This document shows, piece after piece, positions 37,939 to 46,993 of a stretch of DNA of 49,927 nt (position 1 is its first letter; each line of letters begins with the position of its first letter). Source of the DNA: Candidatus Methanophaga sp. GoMg3.2 (lineage in GTDB: Archaea; Halobacteriota; Syntropharchaeia; Alkanophagales; Methanospirareceae); NCBI GenBank assembly GCA_013180565.1, contig QBUN01000425.1:1-49927 (forward strand). Direction: 5' to 3'. Below the pieces are notes generated by a model, which had not been told where the DNA came from, ran no database searches, and was given only the letters and a program-made list of their open reading frames with translations. A program made the translations under genes and the position numbers.

Positions 37939-38370
37939 ATGAAAGGCATCTACGTGCTAATATTAGAAAACCATGCCGATAGTCTGGTAGAGATAGGCAA
38001 AATGGGTGGTATAGTGTTTAAAAAAGGTTTTTATGCCTATGTTGGCTCCGCTCTTTCAGGATTGGAGCAGAGAGTAGGTAGACACTTGCGTGTGACGCGC
38101 AAGAAAATGCACTGGCATATTGATTACTTCTTAGCGAGCCCGGGGGTAGAAGTAAGAGAAGTTATATTCGCAGAAACGGTCGAGCGGAAAGAATGCGAAA
38201 TAGCTGCGAACTTGCACTTGAAAAGCATAAAAAACTTCGGATGCTCGGATTGCGCATGCAAAAGTCATTTGTTCTTTTCTACTAGCTTAACCGAGCTAAA
38301 AGAAGATGTTTATAATAGCTTTCACGTTGTGGTAGAACACTTCCGCGCAACAAAGATAAACCCCGTATGA
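37939..38370 (+). CDS. DUF123 / GIY-YIG-like protein
   Basis: 143 residues. 'KGIYVLILE', 'KGFYAYVGSALSGLEQRVGRHLR', 'HWHIDYFL' and 'CSDCACKSHLFFS' are the DUF123 family, a GIY-YIG nuclease-like fold also found fused to endonuclease III in some archaea. The GIY and Y-x-G elements are visible ('GIY', 'YVG') and Arg follows, so nuclease activity is possible but unproven. The last 49 bases overlap the 3' end of trmI on the other strand, an unusually long convergent overlap. Confidence 0.87.
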   Translation: MKGIYVLILENHADSLVEIGKMGGIVFKKGFYAYVGSALSGLEQRVGRHLRVTRKKMHWHIDYFLASPGVEVREVIFAETVERKECEIAANLHLKSIKNFGCSDCACKSHLFFSTSLTELKEDVYNSFHVVVEHFRATKINPV

Positions 38371-39128
38371 GCAATCATTTTATGCTCGGGTCGCATGCTT
38401 CTCCCTTTTATCTCCCATTCCCTCATGCTAAGCTCATAAATACCCATCACACGAAAGCTTTGCCCATATTTCGTTTCCAACCGTTTTGATAGCTTGAAGA
38501 TCTGCAGTACTGTGGGATTATAGCAAAGGAGTATTCCACCGTTTCTAAGCGATTGTTCTACGTGCATTAACGCTCTCCAGGGCTCTGTGAGGTCCAATAT
38601 TATTCTATCCAAATCGCTTTCTTCTATCCCCTCATAGATGTCCCGCTCCTTTAATTCCCAGGTTCCCGGTTTTCCGGCAATCCCTACCTGCTCGAAGAAA
38701 GTTTCTATGTTGCTGTTTGCAATCGCTGCGAATTCATTCCGCCTTTCATACGAAATCACTTTCCCGTCCCTGCCCACAGCACGTAACAACGCTATCGTAA
38801 GGGCCCCTGAACCTGTTCCCGCCTCTAACACATTCGCACCCGGGAATATGTCGGCAAGCATTAGAATGGCACCTATGTCCTTGGGATAGATTATCTGCGA
38901 TCCTTTCTTCATCCGAGATAGATATTCAGCTAAAGTTGGCCTGAGTACCAGAAGTTGTTCGTTGTAGGGCGATATTACAACACTTCCTTCTTCCAATCCA
39001 ATTATAGAATCATGTGAAATCGTGCCTCGGGTGAAAGTGAAAGAGGAACCTGCTTTCAACAAGATAGGGTATCTTCTGCCCTTTTTGTCTAGCAGATGCA
39101 CGAGTTCGCCTTCTTTTAGTCTTATCAT
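38322..39128 (-). CDS. trmI: tRNA (adenine-N1)-methyltransferase TrmI
   Basis: 268 residues. An N-terminal beta domain ('DKKGRRYPILLKAG') is followed by a Rossmann methyltransferase: 'VLEAGTGSGALTIALLRAVG' binds S-adenosylmethionine and 'IILDLTEPWRAL' corresponds to the DLPEPW motif. The enzyme makes 1-methyladenosine at positions 57/58 of archaeal tRNA as a tetramer. The C-terminus overlaps the DUF123 gene by 49 bases. Confidence 0.93.
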   Translation of the reverse strand: MIRLKEGELVHLLDKKGRRYPILLKAGSSFTFTRGTISHDSIIGLEEGSVVISPYNEQLLVLRPTLAEYLSRMKKGSQIIYPKDIGAILMLADIFPGANVLEAGTGSGALTIALLRAVGRDGKVISYERRNEFAAIANSNIETFFEQVGIAGKPGTWELKERDIYEGIEESDLDRIILDLTEPWRALMHVEQSLRNGGILLCYNPTVLQIFKLSKRLETKYGQSFRVMGIYELSMREWEIKGRSMRPEHKMIAHTGFIFVARKCSTTT

Positions 39129-39304
39129 AAAGTTTATTTTGGGCTGGGAGTATAAAAAAAGTTTCCGTTGTGATAATTTCCCCGTCTAAATGTATGAGGG
39201 CAATCGGAAGTTTTAAATATTTAACTACCATTACTATCTTATCTTTATTGTCTCATTTAGTTTAGCGTGGATAAAATCTTAGCTTTGGGGGAGGGGATAA
39301 AAGA

Positions 39305-42300
39305 ATGAAGAAATTGTGGAAAGTTTTGAGTTGTTTTGTGGCGATTGCGATTCTAATAAGCGCGATGCCGGCGATTATACCGGGCGTTAATGCTGTACTT
39401 CGTCCATATGACCATATGGGGACAGTAATTAGCAAGGACACAGAGCATAATACAATCACTATTCAAGCGGACTATATATACGGTGGAACGGGACCAGAAT
39501 GGTCACCCTGCAATTGTACTCTAGAAGGCGTGCCACCAAATGAAAATGCATTGAATGAGCTAAATGTGGGCGATTATGTGGAAGCACATAGTCTCGGCAC
39601 TCCTGGAGGTAAGTGGGTTACTCTGGCAAGGATAATAACAAGCGCAGGAAATTTTAAGGTCATAACAGATATTTACGGTGATCCTGCAAGCACTTGGTTC
39701 TGCAGTTATCCAGAAGGCGGAAAGCATTACCCCCCATTATTAGGGGACTATAGGATAACCTATGTGAATACGCCTAATTGTTCACAATGTTATGGCTGCA
39801 ATTGTGAAGCGGAGTACACCACGGTAAATATAACTAATGATAAAGACGTCAGTACGTTGTTGTATCCAAATCAGAGTTATGTATATCCTAATGAAAGATA
39901 CAGTATCAGCATTACCTTTCATTCTGGAGAAGCTCCTGCTAATCCTGGATGTACCGAAGAATTTTGCTGTGGTCCACAGCCGATCTCTAATTTTACGATA
40001 CATATGACGCCTATTATTACGAAAGTCCATAATCTCAACACAGGCGAAGACTTTGTAACAATTCAAGCCGCAATAGATGCCCCTGAAACGTTAAATGGAC
40101 ATGTAATTAACGTTGATTCCGGCACGTACACAGCGAATGTAATTGTGAATAAATCTCTAACGATCAACTCAACTTCCGGAAATCCCGCGGATACTGTTGT
40201 TCGGGCTGCGGATTCAGACGCGGATGTCTTTAGTGTAACTGCTGATTATGTAAATATAAGCGGGTTCACTGTGCAGGGTGCAGATGAATTGCTGAGAGCG
40301 GGTATACATCTCAATTCGACAAATAATTGCATTATAGCGAACAATAATGTCTCGAACAATTTTTATGGTTTCCGGTTGCGGAATTCTTCCAATAACTCCA
40401 TCTATCATAACGACATCGTAAACAACACTAACCAGGCATATGATAGCACAGGTACTAACGCATGGAACAGCAGTTATACTTCGGGAGGTAATTATTGGGG
40501 TGATTACATAGAGGAATACAAAGCGGAGTATAACGGATATCCTGAAGATATTTTATGTGGTGCGAATCAGGATCAGATATGTGACGGCGATGGGATATGG
40601 GATAAGCCCTATAAGTGTATTGGCGGTGATGCAAATGCAACGGATAATTACCCGCTAGTGTCTCGGTATTGCTCGATACCAGCAGACAAATACATCTTCA
40701 TAGAGAAATTGACACAGAGGATAGTGGAGGTATTAGACGGCGATTTTTGTCTTTGGATCGATAAACCAACCTATGACTACAATGCTTCTGTGGGTGAACT
40801 TTACCCTTATAGTGTTTCAAGAGTCCGGGTGAACGACTCATTAGTGGGCATATATGGTAGTGGTACTTCATTAAACGTGATCAATGGAACAGGAGGCGGA
40901 GCAGCTAGTGGACTTACCGGATTTTACAGCCTCCCTTTTAGCGATTCCGAGTTGACAATCAGGGCAATTAATGCTGATGGCAGCGCGAAAATCATGTTTG
41001 GCACTGAGACCAGAGTCCTAAACCCGGGTGACGAATGGCAGGAAACCAAGGGTTCGGTAAAGCGATCCGAAGAAACAGGTGCTCTTATTAATGAGTCATT
41101 CGTTACGGTGATAACGAATTTTGGGCTATGGGACAAATCTAAAATCGTGCAACATGCAGCTATTGGCGATATCGTTAGAGATACGGAGTTCTATGAAGGT
41201 CAAAAAGTAATAATAGACGGCGAATACCGTGGCTGGAACTGCTCAGGAGTGAGTGGTCCCGGAGTAACAAGGAGCGACTGGTGCGTTCGTGATGGGACGG
41301 AGATTACGGATATTATATACGTAACCGGGAAGAGTTCGGGGTTAGATTATTATCCTGATGATGTAGGCGAAAGAGTGATTGTTACTGGTGTTGTCAGGGT
41401 CACAGAAAGTGATGTTGTATATATCGAGGCAACGAACGTAGAGAGATATAGCGTTTCAAATTATTCTGATACAAAAAGTTTCCGATCCTGCGTTATCTCA
41501 GATCATGATTTAGTGATTATAGATATTTGGCGTGCTGGGAGCACAATATATTATAAGATAAAGAACCAAGGCACAGCAAATGCGGGGGCTAGTTACACTT
41601 CGCTAACTGTTGAGGGTGTTTTCGAAGCATCTAGTTATGTTGCATCGCTGGAGCCGGGAGCAGAGAGAACAGGGTCTTTTACTTACAACTGGACATACAC
41701 TCCACCCGGGGATAACATAACGATATGCGCGGATTATCAAAATACTGTTACTGAGCTTAACGAGACGAACAATTGCAGATCAAAGACACTTCTATACCCT
41801 CCACCTACTTCAGGGGCGGGCGTAACTCATGAAGAGGTATGCTGTCCCGGCTCTAGCTATTTTGGCGGTTATAGTACGAGTTTTAGCAAAAACATCGGTT
41901 TTTCGACTGGTGGTGCAAAAGATGTCAACAATTTCCGTGAAAATATCGGGAATGAATATTTACCACTTCCAACAGACATCACCTATGAAGGTTTATTTTA
42001 TGATTATTATTTTGACACAGGCGAGAAGGCAGAATGTCAGAAACTATTCTGTCCTTCTTACAGCTATGCACTATCCAAAGACCCCCTATCAGAAGTGTTA
42101 GGGTATTACCTGTCTGTTGGTCTGAACTCGGGTATAATTGAGAGCGATTTTCAGAGGAAGAAGCTGAATTTAGTCCTAGTATTAGATATTTCAGGTTCAA
42201 TGAGCAGTTCTTTTGACGAGTATTATTATGACCGGTTTGGCAATCGCGTGGCCGTTAATGAAACGGAAGACGCAGAAAAGAGCAAGATAGAAATAGCAGC

Positions 42301-43393
42301 AGCAGCTATTGTTGCGCTTCTTGACCATCTTGAAGACGATGATCGGCTTGGTCTAGTGCTCTTTAATACCGGTGCGGAATTGGCCGACCCCGTATCTCTG
42401 GTTGGAGCTAAGAACATGCAGAAGCTAAAAGGCGATGTACTGGAAATTTCTGCCACTGGCGGGACACGATTGTCCGCGGGAATGCAGATGGCGACCGAAT
42501 TATACGATGAGTTCTTAGAGGTCAACCAGTCGGAATATGAGAACAGGATCATATTCTTGACCGATGCAATGCCAAATTTGGGGCAGACGAATGAAGGAAG
42601 TCTGCTCGGCATGACTGAGGCTAATGCTAACAAGAAGGTGTATACAACTTTCATAGGCATTGGCGTGGATTTTAATACCGAACTCGTGGAGTATATAACA
42701 AAGATCAGAGGTGCGAATTACTATTCTGTTCACTCTGCGACGCAGTTCAAAGAACGGATGGATAATGAATTTGAGTATATGGTGACTCCGTTAGTATTCG
42801 ATTTGCAATTGAATTTGGATGCGTCCGGTTATGAGATTGAGAAAGTATATGGCTCTCCGGAAGCAAACGAGGCGACCGGCGAGATAATGAAGGTTAAAAC
42901 ACTCTTCCCGTCCAAAAAGGAGGGGAATGAGACTAGGGGCGGGTTAGTATTGCTAAAGTTGAGGAAAATATCGCCTGAAAATAGTTTGAAACTGAACGTA
43001 AGCTACGAGGATCGTAATGGTGTATCTGGCAGTGATGAGGCAACGGTAGTATTAGAAGAAAAAGAGCCTGATTTCTTTGATAATTCCGGCATTCAAAAAG
43101 GTATCTTACTATCACGATATGCAGATCTTATTAAAAACTGGATTATTGATGAGCGAGATAGTATCGAGCGGAACGAGACAGTGAAACCAGCGGTAAATGC
43201 GGTAGATGGTATTCTACCGCCTATTGAGCTGGGTAGGTGGGAGCGGCAATCAATACCGCTGCAGGTTTCTGAACAGTATAAAGCGCTATTCAGTGCCTTT
43301 AGCAGTTATTTCGAGGATGAAATGAACGATATTGGCGATGAAACTCTGGGTCAGGAGCTTGATATTTTGGATACGCTTAGTGGATACGAATGA
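39305..43393 (+). CDS. Giant secreted protein: beta-helix, CARDB and vWA domains
   Basis: 1362 residues with a signal peptide (KK then a hydrophobic stretch to about residue 30, 'GVNA'). In order: a Cys-rich N-terminal region (about 40-230), a short NosD-like beta-helix opening 'VTIQAAIDAPETLNGHVINV' (about 255-390, 'NCIIANNNVSNN'), a long mixed region (430-720), a CARDB-like domain (about 740-840, 'IKNQGTANAGASYTSLTV'), and a von Willebrand A domain from about 950. The metal site is complete: D961-x-S963-x-S965 in 'DISGSMSS', 'GGTRL' near 1055 and 'LTDAMPN' near 1092. Such archaeal proteins are thought to bind surfaces or other cells. No C-terminal anchor is seen. Confidence 0.87.
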   Translation: MKKLWKVLSCFVAIAILISAMPAIIPGVNAVLRPYDHMGTVISKDTEHNTITIQADYIYGGTGPEWSPCNCTLEGVPPNENALNELNVGDYVEAHSLGTPGGKWVTLARIITSAGNFKVITDIYGDPASTWFCSYPEGGKHYPPLLGDYRITYVNTPNCSQCYGCNCEAEYTTVNITNDKDVSTLLYPNQSYVYPNERYSISITFHSGEAPANPGCTEEFCCGPQPISNFTIHMTPIITKVHNLNTGEDFVTIQAAIDAPETLNGHVINVDSGTYTANVIVNKSLTINSTSGNPADTVVRAADSDADVFSVTADYVNISGFTVQGADELLRAGIHLNSTNNCIIANNNVSNNFYGFRLRNSSNNSIYHNDIVNNTNQAYDSTGTNAWNSSYTSGGNYWGDYIEEYKAEYNGYPEDILCGANQDQICDGDGIWDKPYKCIGGDANATDNYPLVSRYCSIPADKYIFIEKLTQRIVEVLDGDFCLWIDKPTYDYNASVGELYPYSVSRVRVNDSLVGIYGSGTSLNVINGTGGGAASGLTGFYSLPFSDSELTIRAINADGSAKIMFGTETRVLNPGDEWQETKGSVKRSEETGALINESFVTVITNFGLWDKSKIVQHAAIGDIVRDTEFYEGQKVIIDGEYRGWNCSGVSGPGVTRSDWCVRDGTEITDIIYVTGKSSGLDYYPDDVGERVIVTGVVRVTESDVVYIEATNVERYSVSNYSDTKSFRSCVISDHDLVIIDIWRAGSTIYYKIKNQGTANAGASYTSLTVEGVFEASSYVASLEPGAERTGSFTYNWTYTPPGDNITICADYQNTVTELNETNNCRSKTLLYPPPTSGAGVTHEEVCCPGSSYFGGYSTSFSKNIGFSTGGAKDVNNFRENIGNEYLPLPTDITYEGLFYDYYFDTGEKAECQKLFCPSYSYALSKDPLSEVLGYYLSVGLNSGIIESDFQRKKLNLVLVLDISGSMSSSFDEYYYDRFGNRVAVNETEDAEKSKIEIAAAAIVALLDHLEDDDRLGLVLFNTGAELADPVSLVGAKNMQKLKGDVLEISATGGTRLSAGMQMATELYDEFLEVNQSEYENRIIFLTDAMPNLGQTNEGSLLGMTEANANKKVYTTFIGIGVDFNTELVEYITKIRGANYYSVHSATQFKERMDNEFEYMVTPLVFDLQLNLDASGYEIEKVYGSPEANEATGEIMKVKTLFPSKKEGNETRGGLVLLKLRKISPENSLKLNVSYEDRNGVSGSDEATVVLEEKEPDFFDNSGIQKGILLSRYADLIKNWIIDERDSIERNETVKPAVNAVDGILPPIELGRWERQSIPLQVSEQYKALFSAFSSYFEDEMNDIGDETLGQELDILDTLSGYE

Positions 43394-43425
43394 AAGGGTG
43401 TATTTGTATAGCAAAATAAAAAAAC

Positions 43426-43515
43426 CACGAGATTACACAGATTTTCACGAGAAATACAAAGGGGATATTTGTTAGACTAACCAAGAGCGAGATAACGCGG
43501 ATTTTTACGCGGAAT
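43426..43515. repeat. Dispersed 'acacagatt / acgcggatt' intergenic repeat
   Basis: 'ccacgagattacacagattt' then 'tcacgag', and 50 bases on 'gcgagataacgcggattttt' then 'acgcgg': two related units with a rough 8-9 base beat. They lie in the 355-base gap after the giant surface protein (43394-43748), which otherwise holds only an AT-rich promoter-like stretch ('tttatatgctttta' near 43596). Confidence 0.5.
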
Positions 43516-43748
43516 CGTGAAGATGAATTTGTGTCGCTAATTTCCTAACACTCGGAAATCGTTACTCGTTCTTCAACAAACAACCATCTTACTTATTTAT
43601 ATGCTTTTATAAAATAGATGCTTATCGTTACCGCTTTATGTAGCTTTATCACAGTCACAAACAAATGTTTTAGCATTTTTTATGGAAAATTTTATAAACT
43701 TGTTGATTATCAAAAATAATAAATAGGGGGAGGGGGAAATAGATATTC

Positions 43749-43988
43749 ATGGCGCTGGAAGAAGAGATAAGGATTTTGAGACAAGATGTGGAATATATAA
43801 AAGGCGTCTTAGCGGAACTTGTGGATGATTCTTTGCTAACGAGTGAAGAGGGAGCGATGGTAAAAGAAGCAAGGAGAGATGTGAACCGTGGCGATCTCTC
43901 TGACTTTATAGAAGCAGAAGAGCTAGGAGCTACAAGGTCAGAATTCACAGAAGGGTGGAGAAGTTTCTTAAGGAACTTCCAAAGGTAG
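43749..43988 (+). CDS. Small acidic coiled-coil protein, possible orphan antitoxin
   Basis: 79 residues. The N-terminal third is a heptad-like helix ('EEEIRILRQDVEYIKGVLAELV'), then 'LTSEEGAMVKEARRDVNRGD' and an acidic middle. The layout (short coiled coil, 'LTPEE'-like turn, acidic tail) resembles antitoxins that precede RelE-type toxins in related archaea, but no toxin follows. GGGGGAGGGGG lies 13-25 bases before the ATG. Family not firmly recognised. Confidence 0.6.
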   Translation: MALEEEIRILRQDVEYIKGVLAELVDDSLLTSEEGAMVKEARRDVNRGDLSDFIEAEELGATRSEFTEGWRSFLRNFQR

Positions 43989-44062
43989 AGAAAAAAAGAA
44001 AAGCTTGTCCTCGTCTTAAAAGCGGATAAAAGAGGAAAAATTTATAGATGAAAATAATGCAC

Positions 44063-44105
44063 ATACCCTTTGTATTGGGTAAATTCTCCGAATTAGTTAT
44101 TTTCT
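44063..44105. repeat. Left flank of imperfect direct repeat around the toxin-antitoxin pair
   Basis: 'ataccctttgtattgg' followed by about 27 bases of roughly 75% similarity recurs at 44868-44911 in the same orientation. The two copies bracket the whole toxin-antitoxin module. Confidence 0.6.
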
Positions 44106-44477
44106 TTCATTACCGCTTTTTGACATCAACGCCTTAACGATGTCAATGACTTCAATCAAGTTTACTTTGTCACATGCCATAACGCCTTCTGGAGTGTGCA
44201 AATGAAATGGAAAAGTGGTAATCTCTTTGTGATGGGGTGCACTAGCCCATCGCATAATTACGCTATTAGTTCTATTCATAAAATGGAAGCGATAATCGGT
44301 ATGCCCCACCGATACCAATTCCCTGAAGTCTAAGGCGTAATTATTAACAAAAACGATTTTACCTTTGATAATACCCATTTCCTCGGAAACTAAGTTGAAA
44401 CTGATCATTTTCTTCTTTATCAACCACTTAATTTCCTCCAACTTCTTTTCCACATCGCTAAAATAATCCCGAATCAT
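44097..44477 (-). CDS. TumE-like toxin (DUF6516 family)
   Basis: 126 residues. 'HTDYRFHFMNRTNSVIMRWASAPHH' region, with 'DYRFHF', 'RWDNAPHH'-like 'RWASAPHH' and 'FPFHLH', matches the DUF6516 family, whose members act as toxins of the TumE type in archaea and bacteria. An N-terminal amphipathic helix ('EKKLEEIKWLIKKKMIS') precedes it. It follows its presumed antitoxin by 6 bases on the same strand, the usual order for this system. The toxic mechanism is not shown by the sequence. Confidence 0.75.
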   Translation of the reverse strand: MIRDYFSDVEKKLEEIKWLIKKKMISFNLVSEEMGIIKGKIVFVNNYALDFRELVSVGHTDYRFHFMNRTNSVIMRWASAPHHKEITTFPFHLHTPEGVMACDKVNLIEVIDIVKALMSKSGNERK

Positions 44478-44483
44478 GTTAGG

Positions 44484-44762
44484 TCATATTTGTATCTCTT
44501 CTATGAGCTTTAGCTTCTTTCTCACGTGTTCGTAAGCTCTGTAAGCGAACAGAAAATCAAACCACTCTGCATCGTCACCTAAATCCCCAGATTCAAACTT
44601 TTGGATAAACTCTTCACTTGACATTTTGTATTTCCTCTCAAAACTCTCCAAATCCGATGTATATTCGTCTAAACTCATTTTCAATATATTCTCTTCAATT
44701 GCTAAGCCTGACTTGACGATGTCCACTGCCTCCTCATGTATCTTTATCGTTGTCATCGCCAT
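44484..44762 (-). CDS. Antitoxin partner of the TumE-like toxin
   Basis: 92 residues, acidic. 'MTTIKIHEEAVDIVKSGLAIEENILKMSLDEYTSDLESFERKY' region is helical and carries 'MSSEEFIQKFESGDLGDDAEWFDFLFAYRAYE', the common antitoxin pattern in which a helix with 'F...F..GDLGDD..WFEW' follows. The start is the ATG at 44762 with AGGT about 8 bases upstream; a TATA-like 'aaatttatatgt' lies at about 44796-44807. It is co-transcribed with the toxin. Confidence 0.7.
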   Translation of the reverse strand: MAMTTIKIHEEAVDIVKSGLAIEENILKMSLDEYTSDLESFERKYKMSSEEFIQKFESGDLGDDAEWFDFLFAYRAYEHVRKKLKLIEEIQI

Positions 44763-45166
44763 TTATCTTTACCTATTAATTCCATTTGTCACCTCACATA
44801 TAAATTTTATCTCCTCCTTCTTAAACCCACAGCATAAGGTGAATTATTTCCCCTTCTTGTTGTCATGCTATACCCTTTGTATTGGAAAAAATCTCCAAAT
44901 CAGTCATTTTGAAAGAAGCCATATAGGCCGATTCTTTTAGCCATGAAACGGATTTTAAATCGGTAGAGGACAGAGTAGAATTATATAGTGATGTGAATCA
45001 CAGGGGCGATGATGAAAGCTCAGTAGGCTTTAACGGAGAGAGCTATTATACAAGAAAATAAATTATTGACACAGATATCCTAATGCAGATTGACACAGAA
45101 GAAATCAAATCAGTATAAATCCGTGTCCTTGATAGAAGGTAGTTATTACTACTTACCTCGATACGC
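44763..45166. other. 404-base intergenic region with repeats
   Basis: It holds the right copy of the direct repeat (44868-44911) and, at 45066-45126, 'gacacagatatcc', 'gcagattgacacagaag' and 'taaatccgtgtcc', which belong to the same dispersed repeat type as 43426-43515. No open frame with family resemblance is seen in it. Confidence 0.5.
44868..44911. repeat. Right flank of imperfect direct repeat around the toxin-antitoxin pair
   Basis: Same orientation as 44063-44105 and starting with the identical 16-base word; about 80% alike overall. It could be the decayed 3' flank of a second toxin-antitoxin copy or a target duplication. Confidence 0.6.
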
Positions 45167-46279
45167 CTACAACCCCCTCAAAATATCCTTTATCACATCT
45201 ATGCGCGCATCTGTCTTAACAGCGATGTCCGAGAAATGGGTCCTGCTCGCGTGAAAACCGGCAGACCGCAAAGCGTCAATTAAGGATGCAATAGGCGGCG
45301 GTGGTATTTTTAGCACCTTGCATATCGCATGATGCTCGAAATAATAAGGTATATCCAGCTCATGGCTGCATGTATCAACGAGTTTCATTGCTTCGCTCTT
45401 CTTACCCAACTCCCTTTTTCCTAATTCGTCATGCACCTGTTCGCAGAACGCATTCTCCTTTATTGCGTGTAGATATAGCGGCCCCGCAATGCGTACTTTC
45501 GCACCACATACAGAACATTCACGTTTCAGGTCCAGCATATCGGCGCACACGCATCTATTACCGCAGGCGAAGCAATGCACAATGAAACCAAGTCGGTTCA
45601 TGCACGCATCAGCTCTTTTCGCGCCTCGTTCAACACGTGCGATGATCCTTATGAAATGAGCAGTAGAATAAGATAGTAGCGGCTGTATCGCTTTATCATA
45701 TTTGCACAGGTCTCGGGTTACCGCACCTAAGAGAACGCGAGTCCCCATCTCGGTATGATAGTCAGTATTAAGCGGTTTCGCACCGTATTTCCTCATGCCA
45801 CCGGTATGAGCGCCGCATAACGGCGCTGTATCGGTCGCCGTAACCAGAAGCAACCGCTTCACAGACTTGCATGCGGCATCCAAAAACGGTACTGGCGACC
45901 CAAACGGGTCTAAATCGACCATCTCGTACCTGGTTTGTAATAGAAGGATATTAGCATTCTCGTTATATGCACGCGCTCGCTCTTCTAACGAATTTAACGC
46001 TATATTGCGTTTTATTAGTTCATATGCGGGCGTGCTGCGATCGTTAATATGCACACACATACCCACTTCGTTCGCTATCCGGAGACCCCTAACGCCAGAG
46101 CCCGCAAGTGCATCTATGTATATGGGCTGCACTCGTGACGTTAGCGAGGATGCAAAAGCAGATACACTCGCTACGTCTATATCCCGGCACAACTCCATCT
46201 TCGGATTATAAAACATTGACCTTTTGAGTTGTTTGGGCACGATTATCTTCGTAGTTCCCTCTTTTATCTCCGAAAACAT
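45167..46279 (-). CDS. trm1: tRNA (guanine-26-N2)-dimethyltransferase Trm1
   Basis: 370 residues, usual for archaeal Trm1, which makes dimethylguanosine at tRNA position 26 with S-adenosylmethionine. 'FYNPKMELCRDI', 'DALAGSGVRGLR' (cofactor loop), 'DLDPFGSPVPFLDAA' (catalytic region), 'CGAHTGGMRKYGAK' and a C-terminal zinc cluster C-x2-C...C-x2-C ('CFACGNRC', 'CSVCG') are present. The ATG is preceded by a run of TA steps. Confidence 0.95.
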   Translation of the reverse strand: MFSEIKEGTTKIIVPKQLKRSMFYNPKMELCRDIDVASVSAFASSLTSRVQPIYIDALAGSGVRGLRIANEVGMCVHINDRSTPAYELIKRNIALNSLEERARAYNENANILLLQTRYEMVDLDPFGSPVPFLDAACKSVKRLLLVTATDTAPLCGAHTGGMRKYGAKPLNTDYHTEMGTRVLLGAVTRDLCKYDKAIQPLLSYSTAHFIRIIARVERGAKRADACMNRLGFIVHCFACGNRCVCADMLDLKRECSVCGAKVRIAGPLYLHAIKENAFCEQVHDELGKRELGKKSEAMKLVDTCSHELDIPYYFEHHAICKVLKIPPPPIASLIDALRSAGFHASRTHFSDIAVKTDARIDVIKDILRGL

Positions 46280-46334
46280 ATTATATATATAGACACATCA
46301 ATAATCAATTAATAAATGAGGACTGAAAAAAAAA

Positions 46335-46928
46335 ATGCGTTCGCAATCCACAAAACTAATTGGCATATTAACTATCCTGATTATCCTGCTTCTGGCCTCT
46401 GGCTGTGTTGAAGACGGTGACGTGCAGCCCGAATCAGAATCAGTTGAGCTGGAAGAGCATCAAGAAGAAATTGTAGCGGATCAAAATGAAATAGCACAGG
46501 CAAAGGTGGGTGATACCATTAAGGTTCACTACACGGGCACATTGGATGATGGCACAGTATTTGATAGCTCTGTCGGGCGCGAGCCTCTGGAATTTACTAT
46601 TGGTCTGGGCCAGATGATCCCGGGCTTTGATAAAGGTGTAGTGGGGCTGAATCTGAGCGAATCAAAAACCATCACCATCCCGGCAGATCAGGCTTATGGC
46701 CCATACCGTGCGGATTTGGTACAGGTGGTTGCTCGAGACCAATTTCCTCAGGACTCGGAACTTGAACTTGGTCAGATGTTACAAGCCAGTCAACCGGATG
46801 GTCAAATAATTCGTTTTACCATAACCAATGTCACAGACTCGGACGTGACGTTAGATGCGAACCATCGTTTAGCCGGCAAAAACCTGACATTTGAGATTCA
46901 GCTCGTTGAGATCGTCTCATCTGCTTAA
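46335..46928 (+). CDS. FKBP-type peptidyl-prolyl isomerase lipoprotein
   Basis: 197 residues. A lipoprotein signal ends in the lipobox LASGC with Cys24, so the protein is probably anchored outside the cell; an acidic linker follows to about residue 55. 'GDTIKVHYTGTLDDGTVFDS' begins the FKBP domain, 'GQMIPGFDKGVVGLN' completes it, and the insert 'DQFPQDSELELGQMLQ' is the chaperone flap of SlyD-type FKBPs. It would fold exported proteins, in line with the large secreted proteins in this window. Confidence 0.92.
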   Translation: MRSQSTKLIGILTILIILLLASGCVEDGDVQPESESVELEEHQEEIVADQNEIAQAKVGDTIKVHYTGTLDDGTVFDSSVGREPLEFTIGLGQMIPGFDKGVVGLNLSESKTITIPADQAYGPYRADLVQVVARDQFPQDSELELGQMLQASQPDGQIIRFTITNVTDSDVTLDANHRLAGKNLTFEIQLVEIVSSA

Positions 46929-46993
46929 TAATCTGCGTCCTAAATTAAATTTATAGGTAGAAGTTATAGTTTAGATACAAATATAAAATTAGA

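Noticed and set aside
43394..45166. Possible insertion sequence around the toxin-antitoxin pair
   Set aside because: No transposase, no terminal inverted repeats; only imperfect direct repeats.
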